From positions 54,567,415 through 54,631,414 of the forward strand of contig OX393578.1 in the NCBI GenBank assembly GCA_947652605.1: a DNA stretch of 64,000 nucleotides. The letters are read 5' to 3'. The stretch comes from Elmis aenea. Its lineage: Eukaryota; Arthropoda; Insecta; Coleoptera; Elmidae. Below the pieces are notes generated by a model. It did no database searches, had not been told where the DNA came from, and worked only from the letters and a program-made list of their open reading frames with translations. Below, piece by piece: positions 11,643 to 23,265 of this stretch (position 1 is its first letter; each line of letters opens with the position of its first letter). Made by a program: the position numbers and the translations under genes.

Positions 11643-13934
11643 ATGTGCATAAAATATTGTATAACATTTCTCCTGTTATATTTGTAAGTATTCTTTAATA
11701 GTGCAAAAATCTATTTTGTGTAAATCTGTACTATTTTGGACAGTAACAAGTCTTTAGTTCAACATACTTTGCGATCCACACAAATTTATTTCATTTTGAG
11801 TGTGTACTTACCGTGTGTCAAAAACATATATTTAATTGTACAATGGGTATTCTGACAGTGAGCTATTGAAAAAGCCGATAATTTGTTTTGAATTTTATTA
11901 GATTCGCCACATACTAGCCCTAATGTTTTCCTTTGTAACACTACAAACTTGTAGTCCTTCGGGTCATAGTGACCCGAAGCTGTAGAGTGTAGAATATAAA
12001 TTGATGGCCATTGCTTGCTTATAACAAGATATATGCTCTCGACTTTTGATATCTGTAGTTATTAGTGCAGCTAACCCGCTTCTTTTAGGTACAATCTTCT
12101 TTCATATAGAACATTCTTTTTCCATACCGGGTTTGTTTCTGCCCATAACACAAAATCATTGTAAGCTCTGGCTTCTTTATCGTGGTACTTATGAAAATGA
12201 ATGTATGTATGTTTATAGTTTAGCGGAATGGACACGAACACACTGTATATTATTTTTAAAATTTAAGTAGTCAACAGTCACTATGACACTATTGTCTAAT
12301 AAATTACCAGAGTAAATTGCTCTGGTGTTGTTATGTTAATAATATATATATATTTGTGTAAAGGTCTGCATCTGTCAAAATTTTCAAAAAGCGTTAATAA
12401 CTCAATAACGGCTTATTTTAGACATAAACAACCTATAACATTTGTGAAAGAAAATTTAATTTTACATCAAAAAATTACAAAATATACAGGGCTTTCCATA
12501 AAAAAAAAACATGTTTGTTTTTAAATATTAATACTAATAACAGAGCAATCGAATAATTCGTCTTGGCTGGGACACCCGGTATAAATTGGTCACCCATCAT
12601 AGTTATATTTAGACAAAATTAATCGTATAATTGTGCAAAATTCAGTATCAACAATATTTTTTAGGATTCACTTGAAAACAGCAAACAGCAACTGCGTTTA
12701 TGGTGACCAATTCCTGGACTGCATTGGACTCTCCGATTTTCCAGGTGGAAATTACAGTGTAAAAATTTTAAGAATCAGGCACAGCTCACTCGATTCGATC
12801 AAAGATTATGCCTTCATCGACAATAATTTAATTTTAGTTGAACAAGCAATAATTAACAATGCTAATATCAGTTTTGTAGATTTGAACGCGTTCCGGGGAC
12901 TCAACCATGTTATCTACATTTCGCTTAGTGAAAATAATTTGAAAAATTTGACTTCCCCCATATTTGCGGACTTAAAATCGTTAGAAAAACTTGATATCAG
13001 TAAGAACAAAATATCTATTATACATAACGACGTATTTTCCGATTTGATTTCTATAGAACACTTGGATTTATCTTTTAATGAACTAAAAAATGTTGATTTT
13101 GCTGTAATTCAACGTTTGGGTAATTTGTCCAACCTTATTATATCCAACAATCCGTTTGAACAGCGCGTTTTTAATAATTCACCAAGTTCCAAGTCCTTAC
13201 AAGAAATGAATATGTCGTATTGCAAAATTAAAATGCTACCGGATGACTTTTTTGATAGTTTGCCCAATTTAATGGTTCTAGATTTGTCTCATAATAAACT
13301 AAAAACTGTTCCCAAGATGTCCCCCAACATTTTACATTCATTTACGTATCTTGACCTCAGTTTTAACAATATATTGGATATTAAGTATGTAAATTATTTC
13401 TTGTTGAAATTACAATTAGTTTGCAATCAGTTTTTAATCTGCCAAAAAGACTATAACATGATAAGAGCTGAAACGAAAACAACTGAAGCTTTAGTGGATG
13501 ACGCAACCACGAAATTTATGGCCGTTGAAGATCATTCCCCACCAAAACAAAAATCAAAGACAACACCGTACGGATTTGACAGTAATTTTAAAGAAATTGA
13601 TATGGAAAGTGTTACATCAGCATCAATTAACAGTAGCACTGAAGAAAATGGAAAATATACAGTCCAGTTCTCCACACCGTTAGTTGAAGAATCAAAATCA
13701 ACACCGCACGTATCTGACAGCAATAGAAGTTTGAAAGATATTACAATAGAGAGTGCTACATCAGCATCAGCTAACAGTAGCACTGAAGAAAATGGAGAAT
13801 ATAAAATCCAACTTTCTATGCCTATAGTGATATTGCTGCTTACTCTACCACCTGTGGTATTAATTTTTGTACTTGGCCTTCTTATTTTTATATGGAAGTA
13901 TTTGCATAATTTTACTAACGTTAGAATGTCGTAA
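11643..13934 (+). CDS. LRR single-pass membrane protein, family A gene 3
   Basis: Exon 1 is 11643-11683 (MCIKYCITFLLLY plus a split Leu codon, donor GTAAGT) and exon 2 is 12665-13934 (acceptor TTTTTTAG). The total is 1311 nt (436 aa). It has a signal peptide, a Cys N-cap (NSNCVYG...DCIGLSDFP), about eight LRRs and a Cys pair at VCNQFLIC after the last repeat. Two copies of a Ser/Thr-rich stalk module of 46-48 residues follow (13551-13832), each with an NSS N-glycosylation sequon. A transmembrane helix lies at about 401-424, with a 12-residue tail ending NVRMS. The tail and transmembrane sequence are almost identical to gene A4. Confidence 0.87.
11957..11979. promoter_or_regulatory. Perfect hairpin / inverted GGGTCA half-sites in intron 1 of A3
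   Basis: CTTCGGGTCA-TAG-TGACCCGAAG is a perfect 10-bp inverted repeat with a 3-base spacer. It has the form of an inverted nuclear-receptor site (GGGTCA N3 TGACCC). The same core is kept at 15654-15672 in the intron of A4. Function as an enhancer is inferred. Confidence 0.4.
12210..12579. mobile_element. MITE remnant of the CAGGGTG group in intron 1 of A3
   Basis: The right end is TGGGACACCCGG followed by TA. The interior (ACCAGAG...CTCTGGTGTTGTTATG, and the CAGAGCAATCGAATAATTCG segment) is the reverse of sequence around 50900-52060. The matching intron of A4 has no such insert, so it arrived after the duplication or was lost from A4. Confidence 0.6.
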
Positions 13935-15344
13935 GAAACAATCACATGAAATTTCAGTCTTATAATTTTTAATTAAACGTGGTCAAAAAGTCTCCTCACT
14001 AATTCTTATTTATGCAAATCTTTCATAGACTTCCTGTATCTATGTTAAATATTAACAAATTTTAATCAAAATACGTTGAATAACGTGTTGTTTAATGAAA
14101 CACATCTTTAAATACATTTTTAGCTTAAATATGTAGCATATAAATAAATAGTTATTACAAGATATTTGTCGAAAAAGACCAAAGTCATGACGCTAGTATA
14201 GATTTTTCTGGAAGAGGTTTATTTTTTAAATATTTAGTAATTTTATTTGTCCTTCTGCAATATTGCTGTTTAAAGCGAATTGCTCAATAAATATATCTAA
14301 GCCATTTTCTATAATTTTTAGCGTTGTTTTGTCTCTTAAATTAAATGATATGAAGAAACAAGCAAAACTAATTGAGGTTTAAAAATATAGTAAGCTGAAA
14401 ACAAAATTCGCACGTTCATATTATACAGGGTGATTTAGTTTTACTGTCGCACCACTATGATTTTATCATTTTAAGGGGAAACTCCTGTAAACCTTATATT
14501 TTCGTAAATCGCAGGAAATTACTTTGCAATCGTTTTTTCCTGCAACAAGGTATGTCAAACCTTTTTTTTTTATATAATAGTAATAATAATATACAATGGT
14601 ATACATTTTTTATGCGTTCTGTTTCTGATTTTAAATCCGATAGAGCAATAAAAAAATAAAGATACATAGGAATATATTAGAGACAAACTTATTTAAAATG
14701 TATATGTTGTTTGTCCTACGAAATCGTGTTAGACTGAACAAAACACAATCGCTGTAGTAATTGACAGTTTATAACTAATTTGTTTAATTGTCTTTTTTTA
14801 TTTTTTAACGAAAACCCATTATTTTGTGAGTATTACATTGAAAATGGTTTTCTGTCGAACATCCTGTGAGTGTGTATTCACGGCTTTTAATTTAATGGAA
14901 TTCATAAACATTTAAAAGACATTTCTTAGTAAATTCCGCAGTAGCAACTACGTTTTAACCACTTGCAGTGTAAATTCAAATAATACTGTTAGTTACAATA
15001 CAATTTATAATTTTAAAACACTTTTAGGTTTTTCTAATGAAACAAAAATGTAATCAGAAACAACAACAAAAAAATTAATGCAGCTTTTATTAATTATCTG
15101 ATAAGTAACATAAAACAATTGCATTATATTTACTGCGTTTTTCAAAAAAATATGTAGGTACCAGATAATTAAATATAATCTTTAAGATATTGTTTTAACT
15201 TACCACAGGTATAATATTGGTGTACAAATGATAACAATATAAATCTTATTGTATTATCTACATTCTACAACATATCTACACGTTTATTATCACTCCATTG
15301 GCTTTTTCTGACGTCTGTAATAAAGTTAATAAAAAGTTTGTAAA
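13935..15344. other. Intergenic between A3 and A4
   Basis: The first 800 bp are the 3' flank that recurs after A4 (18659-19320), including a one-ended CAGGGTG fragment at about 14425. The last ~350 bp are the GATA-motif-rich presumed promoter of A4. No gene is seen. Confidence 0.55.
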
Positions 15345-18300
15345 ATGGGCATAAAATATTGTGTAACATTTTTCCTGTTATTTTTGTAAGTATTTCTTAG
15401 AAGTGCAACAATCTATTTTGTCTAAATCTCTACTATGTTGGACACTAACAAGTCATTAGATCAGTATACTTTGCGATCCACACAAATTTATTTAATTTTT
15501 AGTGTGTACCGTGTTCCAAAACATATTTAATAGCACGAGAAGTATCTTAAAAGTAAGCTATTGAAAAAACCGCTGCTTTGTTTTAATTTTTATTAGATTC
15601 GCCACATATAAACCCTGTTGTTTCCCTTTGTTACACTACACCCTTGTAGTCATTCGGGTCATAGTGACCCGATGCTGTAGAATATAAATTAATGGGCATT
15701 GCTTGCTTATGAAAGTGCTCTCGAGTTTCGATATCTGGAGTTTAGTGAAGCTAACCCGGTTCTTTTAGGTACAATCTTCTCCAATGTAAAACATGCTTTT
15801 TCTATTCCGAGTTTTCTGTCCATAACACACAGACATTGTAAGCTCTGGAAAGTAAATTCTTGATCGTGATACTTATGAGATAACAGTTTTTTTTGTATGT
15901 ATAAAACAATCATGTCAAGTTTAGTAAAACAGGATTGACTGTGTACCTCATCTTTCATTGTTATCAATAAAAGGTTAAGTTTATTAATTTGTTGCCGGTG
16001 CTTATATGTTAACTTTTTTCTTCAAAAAGCATTTGTCCCAACATACACGACGTAAAAAAATCCTCACAGGCAGCGCTTTGTCCTCTGAAATCATGGATCA
16101 GTAACAATGCGTGTTACCTGATTTTTTGAGGTGCTTCAATAGGTTAATTTCCGGTATACCCTTGTGGTTTTAGAACAAAAATTTGAAACTAATACAAACT
16201 GTAATTTTTTTTTTGCCCGGTTTGCATTGATTATTTCATGTGATTGTATTAATTAAACCAACAACTCGTCCGGACTCACATTACCTCCTGGGATGTACAA
16301 CTTTGATAGTACCTAAGCCGACTTTTTATAAAATTCTATTATTACTGCTAATTTGTCGGGTTGTCTTCTTTCCTGAAGATCTGATTTATTGTTAATATGT
16401 ATTACTCGTAATATACGAAAGCGTGTAACTGACATGATGGCACGTAACCTACTTACACCAGTTTATGCCTCGTAATATCCTGGTTGCATTTTACGAAATT
16501 TCTCAGAGTTGTCCATCGATTAAAATTATTGTTTAATACATTTTGTATAGTTTTTTAAGTATTTAATACAATCTTCTGAACGATATATAAATTGGTTACC
16601 TATCATGGTTATATTTAGACAAAATTAATCGTATAACTTGTGCAAAATACAGCATTAACAATATATTTTAGGATTCACTTGAAAACCGCAAAAAGCAATT
16701 GCGTTTATGCTGACCAATTTCTGGACTGTAATGGACTTTCCTGTTTTCCAGATGGAAATTACAGTGTAAAAATTTTAAGAATCAGGAACAGCTCACTCGA
16801 CGAGATCAAAGAATATGCATTCATGGACAATAATTTAATTTTAGTTGAACAAGCAATAATTAACAATGCTAATATCAGTTTTGTAGATTTGAACGCGTTC
16901 CGGGGACTCAACCATGTGATCTACATTTCGCTTAGTGAAAATAACTTGAAAAATTTGACTTCCCCCATATTTGCAGACTTAAAATCGTTAGAAAAACTTG
17001 ATATCAGTAAGAACAAAATTTCTGTTATACATAACGACGTATTTTCCGATTTGATTTCTATAGAACACTTGGATTTATCTTTTAATGAACTGAAAAGTGT
17101 TGATTTTGCTGTAATTCAACGTTTGGGTAATTTGTCCAACCTTGTAATATCCAACAATCCGTTTGAACAGGGCACTTTTAATAATTCACCCAGTTCTAAG
17201 TCTTTGCAAGAAATAATTTTATCGCATTGCAAAATTAAAATATTACCGGATAAATTTTTTGATAGTTTGCCCAATTTGATGGTTCTAGATTTGTCTCATA
17301 ATAAACTAGCAACTGTACCCAAGATGTCCCTTGACACTGTACATTCATTAACGTATCTTGACCTCAGTTTTAACAATATCTTGGATATTAAGTATGTAAA
17401 TGATTTCTTGTTAAAGCTACAATTAGTTTGCAATCAGTTTTTAATCTGTCAAAAAGACTATAACATAATAAGAGCTGCAACGAAAACAACTGAAACTTTA
17501 ATGGATGACTCAACCACGAAATTGATGTCCGTTGAAGATCATTCCTTACCAAAAGAAGAATCAAAGACAACACCGTACGTATTTGACAGTAGTTTAAAAG
17601 AAATTGAGGAAAGTGTTACATTAGCATCAACTAACAGTAGCACTGATGAAAATGTAGAATATACAGTTCAATATTCTACGCCATTATTAAAAGAATCAAA
17701 ATCAACACCGTACGTATCTGATAGTAATAAAAGCTTTAAAGAAAATACCACGGATAGTGTTACATCGGCATCAACTAACAGTAGCAGAGAAGAAAATGGA
17801 GAATATACAGTCCAATTTTCCACGCCGTTAGTGAAAGAATCAAAATCAACAAAGTACGTATCCGATAGTAATAGAAGCTTTAAAGAAATTACTTATGATA
17901 GTGTTACATCAGCTTCAACTAACAGTAGCACTGAAGAAAGTGGAGAAAATACAGTCCGATTTTCTACGCCGTTGGTGAAAGAATCGAAATTAACACCGTA
18001 CGTATCTGATAGTTACAGAAGCTTTAAAGAAATTACTTATGATAGTGTTACAGCAGCATCAACTAACAGTAGCACTAAAGAAAATGGAGAGTACACAATC
18101 CAATTCTCCATGCCGTTAGTGAAAGGATCAAAATCAACACCGCACGTATCTGATAGCAATAACAGTTTGAAAGAAATTACAATGGAGAGTGCTACATCAG
18201 CATCAACTAACAGTAGCACTAAAGAAAATGGAGAGTACACAATCCAATTCTCCATGCCGTTAGTGAAAGGATCAAAATCAACACCGCACGTATCTGATAG

Positions 18301-18658
18301 CAATAACAGTTTGAAAGAAATTACAATGGAGAGTGCTACATCAGCATCAACTAACAGTAGCACTAAAGAAAATGGAGAGTACACAATCCAATTTTCCATG
18401 CCGTTAGTGAAAGGATCAAAATCAACACCGCACGTATCTGATAGCAATAACAGTTTGAAAGAAATTACAATGGAGAGTGCTACATCAGCATCAACTAACA
18501 GTAGCACTGAAGAAAATGGAGAATATAAAATCCAACTTTCTATGCCGATAGTGACAATGCTGCTTACTCTACCACTTGTGGTATTAATTTTTGTACTTGT
18601 CCTTCTTATTTTTATATGGAAGTATTTGCATAATTTTACTAACGTTAGAATGTCGTAA
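15345..18658 (+). CDS. LRR membrane protein with expanded stalk, family A gene 4
   Basis: Exon 1 is 15345-15385 (MGIKYCVTFFLLF plus a split Leu codon, donor GTAAGT) and exon 2 is 16672-18658 (acceptor ATTTTAG). The total is 2028 nt (675 aa). The ectodomain matches A3 closely: signal peptide, Cys N-cap, about eight LRRs, VCNQFLIC. The stalk then carries seven tandem modules of 45-48 residues (17558-18556) in place of two. A transmembrane helix at about 640-663 and a 12-residue tail follow. Each module is Ser/Thr-rich and contains an NSS sequon, so the stalk is probably long and glycosylated (inference). The long frame on the opposite strand (18037-18669) is a by-product of the repeats. Confidence 0.88.
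15654..15672. promoter_or_regulatory. Inverted GGGTCA half-sites in intron 1 of A4
   Basis: TCGGGTCA-TAG-TGACCCGA is kept from the site at 11957-11979 with the same 3-base spacer, in a part of the intron where other bases have diverged. Confidence 0.4.
17558..18556 (+). repeat. Seven-copy 144-bp coding tandem repeat in A4
   Basis: Repeat starts (the Glu/Gly before Ser-Lys) are at 17558, 17693, 17837, 17981, 18125, 18269 and 18413. The first step is 135 bp and the rest are exactly 144 bp. Copies 5 and 6 differ by about one base, and copy 7 matches them until its end. This points to very recent unequal crossover or gene conversion. Each unit reads (E/G)SKxTPxVSDS...TNSSTxENGEYxxQFSxPLVK. Confidence 0.92.
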
Positions 18659-19328
18659 GAAACAATCACATGGAATTTCAGTCTTATAATTTTTAATTAA
18701 ACGTGGTCAAAAAGTCTCCTCACTAATTTTTATTTATGCAGATATTTCATGGAGTTCCTGTACCCATGCCAAATACTAAGTAATTTTAATCAAAATACTT
18801 TGAATGACGTCTTGTTTAATAAAACACAACTTTAAATACATTTTTAGCTTAAATATGTAGCATATAAATAAATACTTATTACAAGATATTTGTAGCAAAA
18901 GACCAAAGTCATGGGCCAATATAGATTTATTTAGGAAGTGGTTTATTTAATTAATATTTAATTATATATATATTTAATTTTAATTGTTCTTGTGCAATAT
19001 TGCTGTTTCGAGCGAATCGCTATATAATATATCTAAGTCATTTTCTATAGTTTTTAGGGTTGTCTTGTCTCTTAAATAGAATTATATACAGGAACAAGCA
19101 AAATTAATTCAGGTTAAAAATATAGTAAGCCGTAAAAAACAAAATTCGTACGTTCTTAGTATACAGGATGACACAGTTTGACTGTCGCACCACTATATAA
19201 TTGTCATTTTAAGGGGAAACCCCTATAAACTTTATATTTTTGTAAATCACAGGAAACTCCGTATTAAATTACTTCAAAATGTTATTTTTTTCTGCGACAA
19301 AATATGTCTGATTATATTACATGGTATA
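18659..19328. other. 3' flank of A4
   Basis: This is homologous to 13935-14600 after A3, including a CAGGATG relative of the CAGGGTG fragment at about 19163. No gene is seen. Confidence 0.55.
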
Positions 19329-20473
19329 GGGTAAGTGGTACAGTAGCTGGCCCTAGCATAGTTATTGGCCTTGTATTTTATAACCAAATTATTAAGAGAT
19401 GGGTATGTGGTAAATTATTTAGTCATTTACTAAATGAAAATTCAAAGCTTGTAGTCCAATTTGATATGTAACAGTTGGTATTGAAAATTTAGGCGGGAAT
19501 GTAAGTGACTGACGAAAACAAAGTGCAGGCTATTCTACTGTTTTGTGCTGTATATTCGAAGATCAGGTAAGCGATCGACCGTTTTTAATAATTAGTTTAT
19601 TGTACAAAAATGCTATTTAAGTTAAAAAATAACTATATTTGTGATGTATACACTTTAATATTAATACCAGAATACACTGAATCTAATTTCTTTAAAATTA
19701 TTATGGGATTTTTTTGGGGGCCATCAACTGTAACTGAAAATAAGCTTCATCATAGTAATTGGCCTCTGGGCCAATAATTATAAATATAAATATTTTTGTC
19801 ATTTTCTTTAATTAAGTCACTTTTGTTTATGTTGTTCAAACATGTTAAACGGCAATATAATATAACAAAGATTGGTTTACACTTTTAGTTATTGGCCGTG
19901 GCCAATAACTACAAAATTGCTGAAGGCCAATTACTCTGTGTTTTAAGGATCAAGGGATTTTTGTTTTTTTTTGTTGATTTTTAAAAAAAATTTACTTCAA
20001 ATATGCCGAAAATACAAAAAGACTACAACGAATACAAAAAGAAATATTATAAGGTCGACTTACAAAAAGCTTTAAGTGAAATACAAAATGGGTATCAGGA
20101 TTTTGAATGTGATAAATCAATAAAAGACCACTTATACTGGCTCAAAACGCCTACTCGAAAACGAAAAAGAAATGTTGTACGAATGCCTTTTGTGTTATCG
20201 TCATCTGGGTGGAAACAAATGCAATGTGAGAAAAAAGAAACTAACGATAATAAAATAAAGGAAAAGGAAATAAAAAAATTGCAGACAAGAGAAGAAAAGC
20301 AAAAATTATTTTATTATTTAAACAAACTTCCGAATAAAAAATGTCAATAATGCGAATTTTATCTGAAAATCATTTACAAGTAAGTTATATTTGTTTTACA
20401 ATAAATATAATAATTTTTTTAAAGAAACAAAAATTTATTTTGCTTAAGGGGCCAATTACTCTACACTTTACCC
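19329..20473 (+). mobile_element. Pogo/Tigger-like DNA transposon, internally deleted
   Basis: The 1145-bp element runs GGGTAAGTGGTACAGTAGCTGG... to ...AATTACTCTACACTTTACCC, with imperfect inverted repeats of about 26 bp and a TA duplication (19327-19328, 20474-20475). Short TTATTGGCC/GGCCAATAA motifs recur inside. The matching place after A3 (about 14600) is the empty site, with a single TA. It encodes a shortened protein at 20003-20350. Confidence 0.85.
20003..20350 (+). CDS. Truncated pogo/Tigger-like transposase
   Basis: This 115-residue ORF starts at an ATG. Residues 1-32 (including YKVDLQKALSEIQNG) look like the beginning of the psq-type helix-turn-helix DNA-binding domain of pogo/jerky-like transposases. 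Residues ~60-115 (PFVLSSSGWKQMQCEKK, then Lys/Glu-rich) look like the C-terminal tail of the same proteins. The whole DDE catalytic core is missing, so it cannot catalyse transposition. It could at most bind DNA. It lies entirely inside the TA-flanked element. Confidence 0.65.
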   Translation: MPKIQKDYNEYKKKYYKVDLQKALSEIQNGYQDFECDKSIKDHLYWLKTPTRKRKRNVVRMPFVLSSSGWKQMQCEKKETNDNKIKEKEIKKLQTREEKQKLFYYLNKLPNKKCQ

Positions 20474-20577
20474 TACTTTTTTGATGGATTCTGACTTTAA
20501 ATACGATAGGGCAATAAAAAAATAAATATAGGTACATATGTAGCTATGTTTTAGAGATATATTGTATATTCTCATGT

Positions 20578-20865
20578 TTATTTCTTTTTCTTCTTCCATT
20601 CTTTGGAAGCAGTATCCCTAAGTACAAACTTCATTATCTTCCTCAAATTTCCCTACCACTAGCCTGTCTTCTATTGTTTGTTGTCCTATTCTCATTAGCT
20701 TGGTCTTATCTTCGTTTATCCCTAATCTCATTGTTTGTGCTGCTTCTGTCATTCTGCCTGTGATCTCTCCTAGTTATTTCAAGGTTCTTGCCAGTATAGC
20801 TACATCATCGGCGCAACTTATGAATTGGTGACTTTTGTTTAGTATTGTTCCCTCTCTGCTCAGTC
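20578..20865 (-). pseudogene. LINE reverse transcriptase fragment
   Basis: The minus strand reads CADDVAILARTLK, then a stop, then LGEITGRMTEAAQTMRLGIN and KTKLMRIGQQ. This is the FADD-to-INxxKTK block of an I/R1-like non-LTR reverse transcriptase. Stops and loss of both ends show it is dead. Confidence 0.75.
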
Positions 20866-21187
20866 TTCCGTCCGTTACTATTTACCAACATATTAAACTA
20901 AAATCTCAAAAACCTTAAACCCGTTTTCATTTCCATTAAACTCTGTCTAACCCTCAAATAGTCAAACTGCTGGATATGATCCCTTGAACATTTGATTTTT
21001 CATACTATGAGACAAATTCTAAAATATTTTTTTATAATTAATATTCTTCTTGCTGGTGTTGATCATTAAGTTAACGAGTCCTGGATGCTTAGCATAAAAA
21101 CAAGTTGTTTTGCAATTTTTATTTATTTTATTATTACATTTTACCGTTTTGTTGAGCCGGAATTTTAACAGTGATTGCATAACATAG
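20866..21187. other. Short intergenic, 3' flank of family B gene 1
   Basis: AT-rich DNA with no feature seen, apart from the presumed 3' UTR of the minus-strand gene. Confidence 0.4.
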
Positions 21188-22301
21188 TCATACATACATT
21201 TCTGCATCATTATGTTTTAGAAAAGAAGTAAAAGCAAAAAAAACGATACTTACAAATAATACAAACAAGATTATTAATAAAATCACTAACCACCAGATGT
21301 GTTTTTTTGGTATGTAGATACTATGACCCTCATTATTTTCGTCAACAAAATTTTGTTTTGTTGTAATATATGCTTCAAGGGACGTTGTTTTAGGCTGTGT
21401 TATACTAGTCTGTGTTGAAGAATCTTCTAATATATTCTCTACAGCATTTGTTGTGACATCCGCGTCTTCTATTTCAGTAGATAATTCTTCGATTCTGGGA
21501 GATGATCCCAAAATCTGAGTTTTTCTTAGTTTTTCTCTTAACTTATCTAAGTTTAACAAAGTATCGTACAAACATAAAATTCTTAAATGCCCGAAATGTG
21601 AAAAGTAATCATCTGGCAAGAGTTTTAAACTGTTTGCGCTCAGATCAATGACATTTATATTTGGAAAAGCTTCAAACAAATGTTTTGGTAATGTTGTCAG
21701 CCCACAACTACGAAGTGAAATGCTGGAAAGTGAAGGTAGAAACACTGTACTAGAAATTTCCAAGTGAGGATTGTTGTCTAGTATCAGCGTGGTTAAATTT
21801 CGGTTTTTATAAAAAACTTGCAATTCTAACGAAAGTAAATCATTATTTGACACATCAAAATGTTGTAGTTTTTTAAGAAATTTAATCGCTTGTAACTCGA
21901 AATCTGTCCGGAATCGATTACAATCTAATTTTAGATATGTTAACTGAGGATATAACAGAATGGTTGCTGCTTTTAATTCGGATATGTTGTTGTTGGATAA
22001 GATAAGCGCGGAGATTGTTTTTTCAAAATTATTTGGTATGGATTCCAGCTCCTCTTTAACACACACGGCAATGTCCCTTGAGTTTTCACTGCACTCTAAA
22101 GATGAATCGATGATTATCAGTTTCCTAAAAAATTGACAAATTACTTTTATGCTTATATCATACCTTAGTTTTTGTGCATCAAAACTAGCTTCTTTTAAGC
22201 ATTTTTTAACATTTGATATGAAAACTACAACAACAAAAAAGTTATTACTTATACATTATTACTTACAAGAAGAGAATGGATGTAAAAGTTTCTATTTTCA
22301 T
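21188..22301 (-). CDS. LRR single-pass membrane protein, family B gene 1 (diverged)
   Basis: On the minus strand, exon 1 is 22301-22267 (MKIETFTSILF plus a split Leu codon, donor GTAAGT) and exon 2 is 22124-21188 (acceptor TTTTTTAG). The intron is 142 bp. The total is 972 nt (323 aa). It has a signal peptide, a Cys-containing N-cap (LECSENSRDIAVC), about six LRRs, an acidic Thr-rich stalk, a transmembrane helix at about 287-311 and a 12-residue tail (SFLKHNDAEMYV). Repeat order and phrasing (LILSNNNIS, LKLDCNRF, LSLRSCGLTTLP-like) match the other family B genes, but identity is much lower, so it is an older branch. A GTG within exon 2 is not the start. Confidence 0.83.
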
Positions 22302-22728
22302 AGTGTTGCTTCATTACAAATTGAAAGTTCAACTAAACTGTATTATTTATAATTTAAATTAATAACCTTAAATTTAGTTTCACGTACGATTAACTTAAAA
22401 ATGCTATCGGCTATTTCAGATTACGATATGATTCTATAAATATTTTGGATTGTTTTTCTACAATTTTATTGGTCGCATTTAACAAAGTTTCCTGTACTTA
22501 TAATTCAATGTAATTAATTAAAGGATTATTATTGTTTGATTATATTAGTTTACAACAAGAGGCTTGGGAAAGATGGTTTTAAAGATTTTAAGGGTTTTTT
22601 TGAAGCTGTAAAAATTGCGATTATCAGCAATTGCAATAACAAAAACATGAAAAATGAATAATACTTTTATCTTCCTAACACAAGGTATTGTGTCTTTGTT
22701 TTACTTAATCAACAGCAATTTACTTATA
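22302..22728. other. Presumed promoter side of family B gene 1
   Basis: AT-rich, with no head-to-head family C partner here, unlike B2, B3 and B5. The plus-strand ORF 22149-22352 only overlaps exon 1 of the gene on the other strand. Confidence 0.4.
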
Positions 22729-23265
22729 CAGGGTGTTTCACTTTTTCATGGGACCCTATTGCTGTCTCAGTAAAAAATGAAAATACAAGGTTGGTTAAAT
22801 GGGACAATAGTTAGCTATTTAGGAATGTATTTTAAACCATATCTTGTTTTGTTTAAAAATTCCATGGCTTGCGTGATATAACGAAAAAACCGAAATCGAT
22901 CAAAATTTTTAAACTTAAATATCTCGGCTATTGTTGCAAATACGCAAAAACGCCAAGAGAAAAATGTTTTGTAGATTTTCTTTGCTATAAGATGGCGATA
23001 GTCAAGTTTTTATTCATAAATTATCGTACGAGACATTTGACAAAACAACTTTTTTTTAAATGGCAGCGTAGTAGGTGATGACTTAGATTTAAAGGTTATT
23101 TTTTTCTCTTCTCTATCGCCATCTTATAGCAAACAAAATCTGCAAAACATTTTTTTTTGTCGTTTTTGCGTATTTGCAACAATAGCCAAGATATTTAAGT
23201 TTAAAAATTTTGATCGATTTCGGTTTTTTCGTTATATTACGCAAGCCATGGAAATACACCTAACA
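22729..23265. mobile_element. Foldback element of the CAGGGTG group
   Basis: The left end is TA/CAGGGTGTTTCAC. A long palindrome lies between about 22862 and 23258: CATGGCTTGCGTGATATAAC at the left is mirrored at about 23235-23250, and ATCGCCATCTTATAGC mirrors GCTATAAGATGGCGAT. The right outer end is not clear. An ORF at 22869-23078 is part of the arm. Confidence 0.65.

Larger units (their letters stand above)
11325..14750 (+). repeat. Tandem gene duplication, copy 1 (carries family A gene 3)
   Basis: From the upstream region to well past the stop codon this segment aligns with 14980-20570, interrupted there by a pogo-like element. Promoter, exon 1, parts of intron 1, exon 2 and 3' flank all match, so a ~3.5-kb block was duplicated in tandem. 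The two copies differ by insertions such as the MITE at about 12210-12579 (copy 1 only) and the stalk-repeat expansion (copy 2 only). Confidence 0.8.
14980..20570 (+). repeat. Tandem gene duplication, copy 2 (carries family A gene 4)
   Basis: This is the partner of 11325-14750. Alignment resumes on both sides of the transposon at 19329-20473, which shows that the block was duplicated before that insertion. Confidence 0.8.

Noticed and set aside
18037..18669. Long minus-strand ORF (210 codons) opposite A4, and a similar one at 13532-13945 opposite A3
   Set aside because: It mirrors the coding tandem repeat: one stop-free antisense unit repeated keeps the frame open. No start or splice context of its own, and the sense frame is clearly coding.
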